Source of the DNA: a virus
Length of the DNA stretch: 55,499 nt
Virus record (IMG/VR): IMGVR_UViG_3300013094_000003
Location: 1-55,499 of that record
Strand: one strand, 5' to 3'
The first letter of the stretch is position 1. The number at the start of each line of letters is the position of its first letter. The position numbers and the translations under genes were made by a program. Below are positions 17,265 to 24,369 of this stretch, piece by piece. The notes beneath the pieces are model-generated. The model was not told where the DNA came from and did no database searches. It saw only the letters and a program-made list of their open reading frames with translations.

Positions 17265-17715
17265 ACTTTTTATAAAATTTATTGTATTCTTCTAAAATAT
17301 CGGACTCTTTAATAACAGAATATAATTGATTCTTTTGAGCTTTATCCCAAGCACCATCTTTTATATGAGTCATATCTACTAATTCACCCGCTGTTTTTTG
17401 CGCTAGTTTTTGATAAATATCAGCTAAAAACAAAGCTTCTTCTTTATATAATAAATTATCTTCCTCTATAGTCTTTATTCCATAGAAAACATTTAAAACA
17501 GGGCGGTTTTTAAAAATTTTAACACGTTGATACACATCCGGAGACACAGGCCCTAATTTCCATGCTTCAAATGGTCTTGAAATAAGAGGTTTACCTTTTC
17601 TACCTAAATAAAATAAATGGGATAAATACATAAGTTTTTGTAATTGAAGATTACTAATATTCCAATTACTTAATGAACATAATTTTTTTGCTGTTTTAAA
17701 TGAACTAATAGCCAT
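17257..17715 (-). CDS. Panacea-domain (DUF4065, SocA/GepA-like) protein, candidate antitoxin
   Basis: 152 aa. LQLQKLMYLSHLFYLGRKGK (about 22-42) followed by RPFEAWKLGPVSPDVYQRVK (47-66) is the Panacea signature. The length is typical. Known members neutralise toxins or act as adaptors in proteolysis. It is followed, with an 8-nt overlap, by a small two-segment membrane protein, and preceded by the ERF recombinase gene. Whether it acts as antitoxin for its neighbour, or in host modulation, is inference. Confidence 0.8.
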   Translation of the reverse strand: MAISSFKTAKKLCSLSNWNISNLQLQKLMYLSHLFYLGRKGKPLISRPFEAWKLGPVSPDVYQRVKIFKNRPVLNVFYGIKTIEEDNLLYKEEALFLADIYQKLAQKTAGELVDMTHIKDGAWDKAQKNQLYSVIKESDILEEYNKFYKKYD

Positions 17716-17729
17716 AAATCACATCTAAT

Positions 17730-18344
17730 TTAATTATTGATTTTTAAACTAGCATCTAAAAATTGCTTTTTCAATAGTTCAAAGTTAGCTATCCCACTTT
17801 TGACAGTTTCAATATTACTGCTGTCTATATTATGAAATTTAGTAAATTCTTTGATATTTACCCGATTATTATTACAAAGATTCATTAGTTCACTAATGAG
17901 GTCTTTACTTTCTTCTTCTTTTTTGAACTTTGGCACACTGTTGCCATCGTCATCTTCTTGAGTAAGGCCTATTATGGCAGATAAAGCATAACGTCTGGCA
18001 TAAGTAATTCCTGCTCCTATTTGTTGGAGTGAATTACATTGTTTCATTACGACGTTTTCTATGCCAAAAATAGATTTTAACCACTGGCCTGATTCATGAA
18101 TTAACAAAGTAACAAGAACCTGCTTATTATCTTTATCTTGAGTAACTAATTGTGAAATTGACAATCCATTATCAGCAAGAGGTTTCTTTACAGCTTGCAA
18201 ACAACTAGCAAGATCAGCATACTTATAACCATAAGCTTGTTTATCCTTGCTAACGTTTTCAATAAGTGATTGTGCCTTACTTAGTGCTATAGCTAAGGCA
18301 TCTATCTTTTCGCTCATTAAGTGTTCGTTCTGATTGTTTTCCAT
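17730..18344 (-). CDS. erf: ERF-family single-strand annealing protein
   Basis: 204 aa. The conserved ERF core is clear: YKYADLASCLQAVKKPLADN (about 39-59), then SLQQIGAGITYARRYALSAI (about 104-123) and GLTQEDDDGN. The C-terminus is variable, as in the family. ERF proteins coat ssDNA and anneal complementary strands for phage recombination and circularisation. It is co-directional with the YqaJ exonuclease 0.7 kb downstream; in a circularly permuted or P22-like life style this pair would circularise the incoming genome. Confidence 0.88.
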   Translation of the reverse strand: MENNQNEHLMSEKIDALAIALSKAQSLIENVSKDKQAYGYKYADLASCLQAVKKPLADNGLSISQLVTQDKDNKQVLVTLLIHESGQWLKSIFGIENVVMKQCNSLQQIGAGITYARRYALSAIIGLTQEDDDGNSVPKFKKEEESKDLISELMNLCNNNRVNIKEFTKFHNIDSSNIETVKSGIANFELLKKQFLDASLKINN

Positions 18345-18431
18345 ACTAATATCCGTATTTATGTATATTATTATTTACTAGTTTTAATATTTATTAATTT
18401 TAATATATTATAATTTATGTATATTCGTATT

Positions 18432-18680
18432 TTATAAATATTTTTTTAAAGCTTCAAAATTTTTTAATGTTTCTTTTTCAATTATAAGAAGATTATGTTT
18501 ATTAAATGCCTTAATCAATTGTAATAATAAATTACAATAAGTTTTAGGAACTACTACCCATTCATTATTGGTTTGAGACTTAACCCACATTGACAATTCG
18601 TGCGTATTCACACCATCAATTTTAGTAAATAACAACCTCATAAATTCTTCTTTCGGAATAAAGCGATCTTTTATAGCCAT
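18432..18680 (-). CDS. Small unknown protein with MWVKSQT-EWVVVP motif (paralogue of 27182-27427)
   Basis: 82 aa. Residues about 25-50 (NTHELSMWVKSQTNNEWVVV) match the protein at 27182-27427 (STHDLSMWIKSKTDDEWVVV). Both end in L-K-K-Y-L. It starts 1 nt after the 227-aa gene stop. It does not look like a known family; the conserved Trp residues suggest a compact binding domain. Function unknown. Confidence 0.65.
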   Translation of the reverse strand: MAIKDRFIPKEEFMRLLFTKIDGVNTHELSMWVKSQTNNEWVVVPKTYCNLLLQLIKAFNKHNLLIIEKETLKNFEALKKYL

Positions 18681-18681
18681 A

Positions 18682-19365
18682 TTAAACCTCTACTCCTCTA
18701 GTTAACGAAAAGTAAGACCGCAATTCCTGATTGGCCGTGTAAGCATTATGCTCGGCGTCCTCTATTGCTTGCTCTAATCCTAGCAGGTCATATTCGGAAC
18801 TATCCCAATCAACACAGTGGTTTTTTGCTTTCTCAAGTAGAAACTCGTATTTATCAATATCAACCATTAGCTGGTAATAATTATCGCCGTAAGTTTGATG
18901 CGGAATGTTATAAAGGTTAGCCCGCTCTATTTGATCTTCCATAAACGCCTCTCTAGCTCTTGCTCCAATTCTAGCAAATGTATTCCTAGCAGAGTCGGAT
19001 AGTTCTACACCTTGCGTTTTAGCCTCATGAAACTTAGGCGTTTCTGTTATATTAGCAGGTAAATGATCTATTATTTTTTCTAGATTTTCCTGAGCCCGGT
19101 TTCTTTCTTCAAAAATTCTTATAGCCTCCTTCTTGGATTCTAAATTTTTTAGAACTTGTAAAGCTTCCTTTGGTGAGATCAACATTTGCCTCAAAGCTTC
19201 CTTAGCCTTGGCAACGCATGTATCTTCTAAACTCGGCATGGTAGATTCTAATAACTCATGGCTTGATTCTATTATACCATAATTTACTAGATTATTGATT
19301 TTATCGTGATTTTTTTCTCTAGAAAAACTACCTTGACATAAAGGTAGGGTTAAGATATTTTGCAT
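18682..19365 (-). CDS. Unknown helical early protein
   Basis: 227 aa, charged and helical, with Glu/Lys/Ala-rich coiled segments (about 50-110, KAKEALRQMLISPKEALQVL) and a C-terminal helical pair ending SLTRGVEV. No membrane or nuclease motif is visible. It heads the leftward recombination operon (this gene, 82-aa gene, ERF, Panacea pair, YqaJ), so an accessory role in recombination or host takeover fits. Not recognised. Confidence 0.6.
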   Translation of the reverse strand: MQNILTLPLCQGSFSREKNHDKINNLVNYGIIESSHELLESTMPSLEDTCVAKAKEALRQMLISPKEALQVLKNLESKKEAIRIFEERNRAQENLEKIIDHLPANITETPKFHEAKTQGVELSDSARNTFARIGARAREAFMEDQIERANLYNIPHQTYGDNYYQLMVDIDKYEFLLEKAKNHCVDWDSSEYDLLGLEQAIEDAEHNAYTANQELRSYFSLTRGVEV

Positions 19366-19395
19366 ATATCAATCTCATTTTTATGTTGATAAAAA

Positions 19396-19431
19396 GTAAG
19401 AATTGTTGGTCTCAAAATTTATAATTCTTAC
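19396..19431. repeat. Inverted repeat upstream of the leftward recombination operon
   Basis: GTAAGAATT (19396-19404) and AATTCTTAC (19423-19431), perfect 9-bp arms 18 bp apart, 30-65 bp before the start of the 227-aa gene. The position suits an operator. Confidence 0.45.
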
Positions 19432-19433
19432 CA

Positions 19434-19500
19434 CTCATAAGGTTCTTAAAACGTCTTAAGTTTGCATCTTAAGGCGTTTTTTTATGCCTTATGATGTGAG
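19434..19500. terminator. Nested palindrome with intrinsic terminator
   Basis: Inner hairpin: AAAACGTCTTAAG, loop TTTGCAT, CTTAAGGCGTTTT followed by TTT. An outer pair, CTCATAAGG (19434-19442) and CCTTATGATGTGAG (19487-19500), extends the stem. It lies downstream of the winged-helix gene (read leftward) and upstream of the leftward recombination operon. The T-run is better on the plus strand (GTTTTTTTA), but the minus-strand end (CGTTTTAAG) can also serve the regulator gene. Confidence 0.65.
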
Positions 19501-19536
19501 TATAGAGGGGAAAAATAATAAAGTCAAATATTTTAT

Positions 19537-19851
19537 TTAATTATGTAAAATATTTTCTCTAACAGAGTAATATTTTATTATATCTTCAAATTTTTGTGGT
19601 TTTAATACAAAAGAACTTAGCCTGCTCCCAGGATTATTATTCCTAGTGATAAGTTTTTCTTTTTCCAACACTTTTAAAGAAGCATAAACCGCAGGGCGAG
19701 AGACTTTAGACAATTTACTTAAATCTTTTATACTAGTTATAACTATATCATCTATAGACAATTTAATAAGAGTCTTTAATACTTCCTGATAAGCTGGAGT
19801 TAATAGCGCATAACTATCAATAGCTTTTAATAATAATTCTTTGTCTTCCAT
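19537..19851 (-). CDS. Winged helix-turn-helix transcription regulator
   Basis: 104 aa. The core SIKDLSKLSKVSRPAVYASL followed by KVLEKEKLITRN (about 40-72) is a winged helix of the MarR/TrmB type: recognition helix around SRPAVYASLKVLE and a wing around NNNPGSRLSS. No effector-binding domain. It faces away from the rep gene, and two TTTTACTAAAA repeats lie in the divergent region, so it may repress itself and rep, or control the recombination operon behind it. A lysis-lysogeny (plasmid maintenance) role is a guess from position. Confidence 0.75.
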   Translation of the reverse strand: MEDKELLLKAIDSYALLTPAYQEVLKTLIKLSIDDIVITSIKDLSKLSKVSRPAVYASLKVLEKEKLITRNNNPGSRLSSFVLKPQKFEDIIKYYSVRENILHN

Positions 19852-19910
19852 CTAATTTTACAAAACTTAAAAGGTTAATTTATAATTAGTTTTACTTTAT
19901 ATATAACACT

Positions 19911-19950
19911 TTTTACTAAAACTTCAATAAAAGTCTTGATTTTACTAAAA
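19911..19950. promoter_or_regulatory. Direct repeats TTTTACTAAAA, candidate operator
   Basis: TTTTACTAAAA occurs at 19911-19921 and 19940-19950 (29 bp apart, not a whole number of turns), with a related TTTTACTTTA at about 19889. They lie between the divergent regulator (start 19851) and the rep leader, the expected place for operator sites of the regulator. Confidence 0.4.
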
Positions 19951-19983
19951 GAGTTAATATTCTTGTTTGTTATGTAAGCAAAA

Positions 19984-20088
19984 ATTAGGAGGTTATGGAG
20001 AATATTTGTAGGAATTAAAAATCAAGAACGATACTGACAAAAAAGAAAGAGTGCCTACCCGCAAGAGAAAGCACCCTAAACTCCTAAT
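19984..20088 (+). promoter_or_regulatory. Structured rep leader with sequestered ribosome-binding site
   Basis: ATTAGGAG (19984-19991) is perfectly complementary to CTCCTAAT (20081-20088). The left arm contains the AGGAGG Shine-Dalgarno of a 7-codon reading frame (ATG 19995, MENICRN, stop 20016-20018). Formation of this long-range stem would hide that site. The design is like translational or transcriptional attenuators of plasmid rep genes. No candidate antisense RNA could be tested. Confidence 0.45.
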
Positions 20089-20105
20089 ATGATAATTTGG
20101 AGTAT

Positions 20106-20252
20106 ATGGGTATATTATCTCTTCGTCAAGGTACTTTTTCTAAAAAATTAGAAATTATTAAAATTTTTAGAGAATATGGCAAAACAACAAGAGCAAAAAT
20201 TAACCTTTACAGAATCATACCCAGACCAACTATGCAAACTCTACTCATTTAA
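20106..20252 (+). CDS. Putative 48-aa leader peptide overlapping rep
   Basis: ATG at 20106 with TTTGGAGTAT before it, encoding MGILSLRQGTFSKKLEIIKI and onward, stop at 20250-20252. It overlaps the first 77 nt of rep in another frame. The rep start itself has only AGAG before it, so rep may be translated by coupling to this frame, as leader peptides do in some plasmid rep genes. No homologue recognised; could be spurious. Confidence 0.35.
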   Translation: MGILSLRQGTFSKKLEIIKIFREYGKTTRAKINLYRIIPRPTMQTLLI

Positions 20253-21216
20253 GGAAGAAAAAGCCTCTTATCGTAAGAGTTATATTGAGTGGGATAAGAT
20301 AAAGAGAGCTAATAAAAAGATCAACCCTGTCCGTCAAAAGTCCTTTTTCCTCAGTAGCCCCGCCAATAAATTGCTTAGTGCAGTTATAGGTAAACTAAGA
20401 CAAGGCCAAAGAGTACTCTTAAATCATAAATATATTTCCACATTTACACTCGTTGAAAGAAGGCAGAATCAAAATATTATCAAGGAACTAGCAGATATTT
20501 TGGATATTACCTACCATAATTCCGTTACTCATAATAACAAAAAATATCGTTATAGTTATGAGTTTGGTTATAAGCAGCAAAACCTTGAAAATACTACCTT
20601 TATAGAATATTCTATTGAGAAAAAAATTTCCCGACAAAACGACCCTTTCTATATATATAAAGAAAATAAAGATATTGAAGATATAGATCTGGAATCTAAT
20701 TTTTTAGAAAATTCTGTAAGTTCTTTTTGTCCTAAAAAACCTGCTAAGGTTAAAAAACGACTTTCTAACCAGCGGAAGAAGTCTACTAACGCCGAGCGTA
20801 AGGCAAGAATTTATCATTTTAACCAGTACAAAGAACCTAAAGACCTAAAGCACCATTACCCGTTAAGCAAAGAGGACGGCAGCAAGTTACAAACCTTGTC
20901 AGGGCGGGATTTTAGCCTAAATGCGATGAACGAAATACTCCTCGACATGTCCCAGCGGCTAGATAACAGGTTTTGCTCAAAAGCCCAGTTTGTGGCATAT
21001 TTCGGTAAGTGTCTGCGGTTTGAGATGCGGGACGCTGTCAAAACTGGTAATGATAACTTCCGCATAAAAGCTAATATTTCCAAGGAAGAAGCTCCAAGAA
21101 AAACTAAGATATTCGAAGAACAGGAGCTAAAGGCGTATGACCTAGAGAATAGGAATAATGATGGTTTTCAACCATTGACAAATACAATTAAAGCTTTATC
21201 TTTTCTAAATTTATAA
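20176..21216 (+). CDS. Plasmid-type replication initiator-like protein (Rickettsia plasmid DnaA-like family)
   Basis: 346 aa. The segment LQTLSGRDFSLNAMNEILLD followed by MSQRLDNRFCSKAQFVAYFG and KCLRFEMRDAVKTGNDNFRI (about residues 240-305) is familiar from replication proteins of Rickettsia plasmids often called DnaA-like. The N-terminal half (NKLLSAVIGKLRQGQRVLLN) may be a winged-helix DNA-binding part. The C-terminus after KANISKEE is short and looks different, so a C-terminal domain found in plasmid homologues may be missing. It is expected to start replication in the plasmid state; the iterons at 24725-24872 are possible targets. Family call from memory. Confidence 0.6.
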   Translation: MAKQQEQKLTFTESYPDQLCKLYSFKEEKASYRKSYIEWDKIKRANKKINPVRQKSFFLSSPANKLLSAVIGKLRQGQRVLLNHKYISTFTLVERRQNQNIIKELADILDITYHNSVTHNNKKYRYSYEFGYKQQNLENTTFIEYSIEKKISRQNDPFYIYKENKDIEDIDLESNFLENSVSSFCPKKPAKVKKRLSNQRKKSTNAERKARIYHFNQYKEPKDLKHHYPLSKEDGSKLQTLSGRDFSLNAMNEILLDMSQRLDNRFCSKAQFVAYFGKCLRFEMRDAVKTGNDNFRIKANISKEEAPRKTKIFEEQELKAYDLENRNNDGFQPLTNTIKALSFLNL

Positions 21217-21233
21217 TCAATAAAAAAGAATAT

Positions 21234-21602
21234 ATGTTTAAAATATTTTTAGAAAAATTAAAAAACTTTTGGAAGGAAGACAAAAGTGATTATTCAAATT
21301 TGAATGGAAATGATGTTTTTATTGGTGATTTTAACCGCTACACAAGTTATAAAGGTATATTGTATATGGTATTATCTAATATAGAATTATTGGATAATAC
21401 AGAAAATCATATAGGTAAATTTATTTATATTAATGAGTATCACTTTAGTAATATCAATAATATTGGAGAATTTTTAGATAAAATAAAAGATAGACATAAA
21501 GTTATTTTTAATGCTAAGTTTAATCTTTTAGCAGAAAATAAAAATTATTATAACAATAAGGAATACTTTAGTGATGTTAAAATTATAGATTGTGGGTATT
21601 AA
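21234..21602 (+). CDS. Unknown small protein downstream of rep
   Basis: 122 aa, Asn/Tyr/Phe-rich (MFKIFLEKLKNFWKEDKSDY, GKFIYINEYHFSNINNIGEF). No signal peptide, membrane helix or known motif. It lies 17 nt after rep, same strand, and its 3' end overlaps the opposing gene at 21583-22482 by 20 nt. Probably expressed with rep. Function unknown. Confidence 0.55.
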   Translation: MFKIFLEKLKNFWKEDKSDYSNLNGNDVFIGDFNRYTSYKGILYMVLSNIELLDNTENHIGKFIYINEYHFSNINNIGEFLDKIKDRHKVIFNAKFNLLAENKNYYNNKEYFSDVKIIDCGY

Positions 21603-22482
21603 AAAAATTTAACTGTTCTGGTCTTTTTATATGCCGTTTTATTTTTAAAATTTCATATTCACTTTTTAATCCTCGATCAGTCTCAAACTGAGTAATTCTT
21701 ACTTGACAGAATAGCCTATCTCCCATAGAAAAGGAAATGCTACCATTTTCGATACCATCTAAAAAATCTGAATCTTTTATTATAGCATTGATTTCATTAT
21801 TACCATCAAAAAGCCTCCATTTATTATCTTTTTTAAAAATAACGGAAACTATAGAATAAACGTGTTCAAACTCCTTTGTAGATATTTCTTCATTTTGTAT
21901 TTCAGGTTTAACAAATAATATTCCTTCTTCTTTTTCTACCCGCTCCAAGATTTTATCTTCTGAAATAATAGCAAATTCATCATATCCATCTTTTGCTAAT
22001 GGTTTTGCTATAGCTTCATTTAAATTTTCTCTAATTTTTATATTGTTATAAAGTTCAAGGACACGTTTTTCAACTTCAATATATTGATCGTCTTCGCGAT
22101 ATATTCTAATATTTTTATTGTTTATAGGTTGAATTTTATTAACTTTCTTTTTTCCTAAAAATTTAATTATACCTACACAAGCTGATACTACGCTTAGTAT
22201 TTCTATACCGTTTAATGTTGCTTGCGCAGTATCAGAAATAAGAAACTCTTGTAAATTCTGTAAAAAACTTTGAACAGTTACAAAATCTATTTTAAATGAT
22301 CCAGTTTTAAAAGAGGCCTTGATATTTACTTCTGACTTAGTACGTCCATGGTTTAATACCTTATCTGCTTCCTCAAATATTTCTGCTATGGCTAATAAAG
22401 CAGATGCAAGAGATTTAGCATTTATCTCGTTATCTTTTAAGGCTGATCCATCGTATACAATGTGAAATATAGCTCTACTCAT
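21583..22482 (-). CDS. Unknown protein coupled to VapD-like gene
   Basis: 299 aa starting MSRAIFHIVYDGSALKDNEI. A hydrophobic segment (about 92-112, GIEILSVVSACVGIIKFLG) is flanked by soluble regions; the C-terminal half is beta-rich (GDRLFCQVRITQFETDRG). It starts 3 nt after the VapD-like gene stop, so the two are one operon. It could be the partner of VapD or a separate accessory protein. I do not recognise a family. Confidence 0.6.
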   Translation of the reverse strand: MSRAIFHIVYDGSALKDNEINAKSLASALLAIAEIFEEADKVLNHGRTKSEVNIKASFKTGSFKIDFVTVQSFLQNLQEFLISDTAQATLNGIEILSVVSACVGIIKFLGKKKVNKIQPINNKNIRIYREDDQYIEVEKRVLELYNNIKIRENLNEAIAKPLAKDGYDEFAIISEDKILERVEKEEGILFVKPEIQNEEISTKEFEHVYSIVSVIFKKDNKWRLFDGNNEINAIIKDSDFLDGIENGSISFSMGDRLFCQVRITQFETDRGLKSEYEILKIKRHIKRPEQLNFFNTHNL

Positions 22483-22485
22483 TAG

Positions 22486-22752
22486 TTACCTATTATTTCT
22501 AACTATCTCGGTAAAATCCGACCAGTCTTCTACTTTAAAAGCTCTAATATCTCGTACTGAGTCAGAGAACCACTGAACATTAGAGAGTTTATTAATTACC
22601 TTATAAACAGTTGTAAGATCGTTTTTCTCATTTTTGGATAGATACAAACTACCTTGTGTTCCAATAAAGCCTAAATCTTCCATCATGGCTCTAATTTCAT
22701 CTTGATGCTCCTTTAATTTTGTTTCTTCTATATCAAATAATATTGCATACAT
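22486..22752 (-). CDS. vapD: VapD-family endoribonuclease
   Basis: 88 aa. [35 protein letters not shown] and [15 protein letters not shown] are the conserved blocks of VapD (virulence-associated protein D), a ferredoxin-like fold related to Cas2. Known members cut mRNA and act as toxins (VapXD of Haemophilus) or in persistence. The usual VapX antitoxin is not recognised; the coupled 299-aa gene follows. Length normal for the family. VapD genes are common on plasmids and prophages. Confidence 0.85.
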   Translation of the reverse strand: MYAILFDIEETKLKEHQDEIRAMMEDLGFIGTQGSLYLSKNEKNDLTTVYKVINKLSNVQWFSDSVRDIRAFKVEDWSDFTEIVRNNR

Positions 22753-22813
22753 TTTATTAAATACCTATTAGAAAATATTTGATTATGATTAAATAATAAG
22801 TAATATCTTTTTT

Positions 22814-22940
22814 GAACCTTGGTTTATCCAAGGCTCGGCCGCTGTCAATCGGCCAATGGTAGCATCGAGTAATTTGTGTTCTTAACATAAATTACCTCTT
22901 TAGTTACAAGCTCCTTGCTTTAGCTGGGGGTAGTTGACCA
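22814..22940 (+). mobile_element. IS200/IS605-type right-end remnant (possible omega-RNA relic)
   Basis: Hairpins CCTTGG-TTTAT-CCAAGG (22817-22833) and GGCCG-CTGTCAAT-CGGCC (22837-22854) are followed by AAGCTCCTTGCTTTAGCTGG then GGGTAGTTGAC (about 22906-22936). The pattern AAGCTC-stem-CTTTAG-stem-GGGGGTAGTTGAC is what I know from right ends of IS200/IS605 elements, which also form the end of TnpB guide RNAs. No tnpA or tnpB frame remains nearby. The stem has wobble pairs and one mismatch, as in a decayed end. Confidence 0.4.
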
Positions 22941-22953
22941 TAAGCTTTGTTGT

Positions 22954-22976
22954 AAGACCCTTTCTAAAGGGTCTTT
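22954..22976. terminator. Strong intrinsic terminator
   Basis: AAGACCCTTT (22954-22963), loop CT, AAAGGGTCTT (22966-22975), then T. The 10-bp perfect stem lies 60 nt downstream of the leftward gene ending at 23037 and 200 nt upstream of vapD, so it separates two leftward units. Confidence 0.7.
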
Positions 22977-23036
22977 AACTTAGCTACTTCCATGTTGAAT
23001 GATATTGCGTACATATACTTTTAAATCGCTGTTCAA

Positions 23037-23351
23037 TTAAAATTTACTAAATATCCATTTTAGTCCTGCACCAATTATTAATAAAACAATTGCATAGATA
23101 ACAGTTAATGATTTTTTAATTGTAAGCCATTTATCTTCTTTTATATATTTATCTATAATATCTTCAATCCGTTTTCTTATTTCTGAATCCGATGCAATTA
23201 ATTGCTTTATTATTAATTTTAATACTTCATCTATATTTTTTTGACTTTCTGCTGCTGCACAAAAGTCTTTAGCAAAGTTTTGGTGTTCAAATCTTTTTTC
23301 AATTTTTTCTATTTCAGCTTTTGGACTATAATTGTCAGTATTTTCACTCAT
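23037..23351 (-). CDS. C-terminally membrane-anchored small protein
   Basis: 104 aa from ATG at 23351, chosen because AGAGGTGATA lies directly upstream and the start overlaps the preceding stop by 8 nt; a longer frame to 23447 would lie within that gene. Starts MSENTDNYSPKAEIEKIEKR, acidic helical body, then one C-terminal transmembrane helix (about 82-102, TVIYAIVLLIIGAGLKWIF). A tail-anchored topology with a cytoplasmic helical domain is expected. Coupled to the 78-aa gene before it. Not recognised; a small effector or immunity pair is one possibility. Confidence 0.6.
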   Translation of the reverse strand: MSENTDNYSPKAEIEKIEKRFEHQNFAKDFCAAAESQKNIDEVLKLIIKQLIASDSEIRKRIEDIIDKYIKEDKWLTIKKSLTVIYAIVLLIIGAGLKWIFSKF

Positions 23352-23580
23352 TATCACCTCTGATAGAATGTTTAGCAGGTGCAATAAGGGTAGATTCTCC
23401 ATTTGATTTGATCCAAAGAGCTTTATCTTCTGTTTCAAGTAAAACACTAACAGAGAATCTTAATAAAGATTGCATATCTTTAAAATTCCATTTTTTTAAA
23501 GCTTCTTCTATTTTTGCTTTATCTCCGTTATCTAATTCAAGAATTAACTTATTCCCTTCTTCTTTAGTTTGAACTGACAT
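23344..23580 (-). CDS. Small unknown cytoplasmic protein, coupled to membrane protein
   Basis: 78 aa, containing LDNGDKAKIEEALKKWNFKD followed by MQSLLRFSVSVLLETEDKAL. The pattern KWxFKDxQSLLRFSxSVLL suggests a short ribbon-helix-helix-like or helical binding fold, but I cannot assign a family with certainty. The stop overlaps the start of the tail-anchored protein, so expression is coupled. The pair is transcribed leftward from the region after the resolvase gene. Toxin-antitoxin or regulator/effector pairing is only an idea. Confidence 0.55.
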   Translation of the reverse strand: MSVQTKEEGNKLILELDNGDKAKIEEALKKWNFKDMQSLLRFSVSVLLETEDKALWIKSNGESTLIAPAKHSIRGDNE

Positions 23581-23650
23581 AGCATACTATCCTAATTTAA
23601 GAGGTTATGTATACTCTTATAGCACGAAACCAAGCTTAGTTCTATAGCCT

Positions 23651-23683
23651 TTTTAGGCGTGCGTATACTAGTATACGTCTAAA
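23651..23683. repeat. Near-perfect 33-bp palindrome next to the resolvase gene
   Basis: The core CGTATACTAGTATACG (23662-23677) is a perfect 16-bp palindrome; outer arms TTTAG (23652-23656) and CTAAA (23679-23683) extend it with a few unpaired bases. It overlaps the resolvase stop codon. There is no T-run, so it is not an obvious terminator; a recombination crossover site or a regulator site is possible. Confidence 0.5.
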
Positions 23684-24290
23684 GTTTAAGCCTTTTGGTT
23701 GCGCGCGCGCGAAGCTCTCCTTTTGGGCTAACATACATATATAGTGTACTGCGTGTTATTTTTAATTCTTTGCAAAGATCGGTTACAGAAGTATCTCTAT
23801 TTTTCATAGCGGCTTGAGCCATTCGCACTTGCGCTTTACTTAATTGAAATTTTCTACCACCATTCGTACCTCTAGCACGAGCTGCAGCGAGTCCTGCTTT
23901 TACGCGCTCGCTAATTAAATCACTTTCAAACTCAGCAAGCGATGCAAATATTCCAAAAGTTAAACGTCCTGCAGCGGTAGTTGTGTCAATATTAGCTCCT
24001 TGTCCTGATAAAATACGAAAACCGATATTTCGTTTTGTAAGATCGGTGATAGTTTTGACTAAGTGAGAAAGATTACGCCCTAATCTGTCAAGTTTCCAGA
24101 CTACTAAGACATCATGTTCTCTCAAGGATTTTAAACAAGCCTCTAATCCCGGTCTTTTATCATTTCTACCTGAGGCATAATCTTCGTAGATATAAGCCCC
24201 TTGTACGCCGTGTGCTTTTAGAGCATCTAATTGGAGATTTGTTGTTTGAGAGCCATCTGCTTTTGAGACTCGCATATAACCGACAAGCAT
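23679..24290 (-). CDS. Serine recombinase (Tn3 resolvase / DNA invertase family)
   Basis: 203 aa. Catalytic Ser9 in MRVSKAD, Asp68 and the RLGR arginines (69, 72) in WKLDRLGRN, and the long E helix with FESDLISERVKAGLAAARAR are all present, followed by a C-terminal helix-turn-helix (VTDLCKELKITRSTLYMYV). Length is normal for the family. On a circular phage-plasmid it most likely resolves multimers. No tyrosine or large serine integrase is present, so this is the only recombinase of its kind here. The gene ends in a GC-rich stretch, including GCGCGCGCGCG, unlike its surroundings, which hints at transfer. Confidence 0.92.
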   Translation of the reverse strand: MLVGYMRVSKADGSQTTNLQLDALKAHGVQGAYIYEDYASGRNDKRPGLEACLKSLREHDVLVVWKLDRLGRNLSHLVKTITDLTKRNIGFRILSGQGANIDTTTAAGRLTFGIFASLAEFESDLISERVKAGLAAARARGTNGGRKFQLSKAQVRMAQAAMKNRDTSVTDLCKELKITRSTLYMYVSPKGELRARATKRLKL

Positions 24291-24369
24291 AATATTTGTA
24301 ATTTTTCACCTGTTTAAATAACAACTCAATTAAAACATGTATTTTTAAATAATGTGTTGTTCATTATAT

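Noticed and set aside
22834-22935. tRNA- or tmRNA-like gene in the hairpin-rich gap
   Set aside because: The stems do not form a cloverleaf and there is no T-loop; an IS200/IS605-type end explains the pattern better.
23701-23711. GC-alternating run as Z-DNA or regulatory signal
   Set aside because: It encodes the Arg-Ala repeats at the resolvase C-terminus; noted as compositional oddity only.
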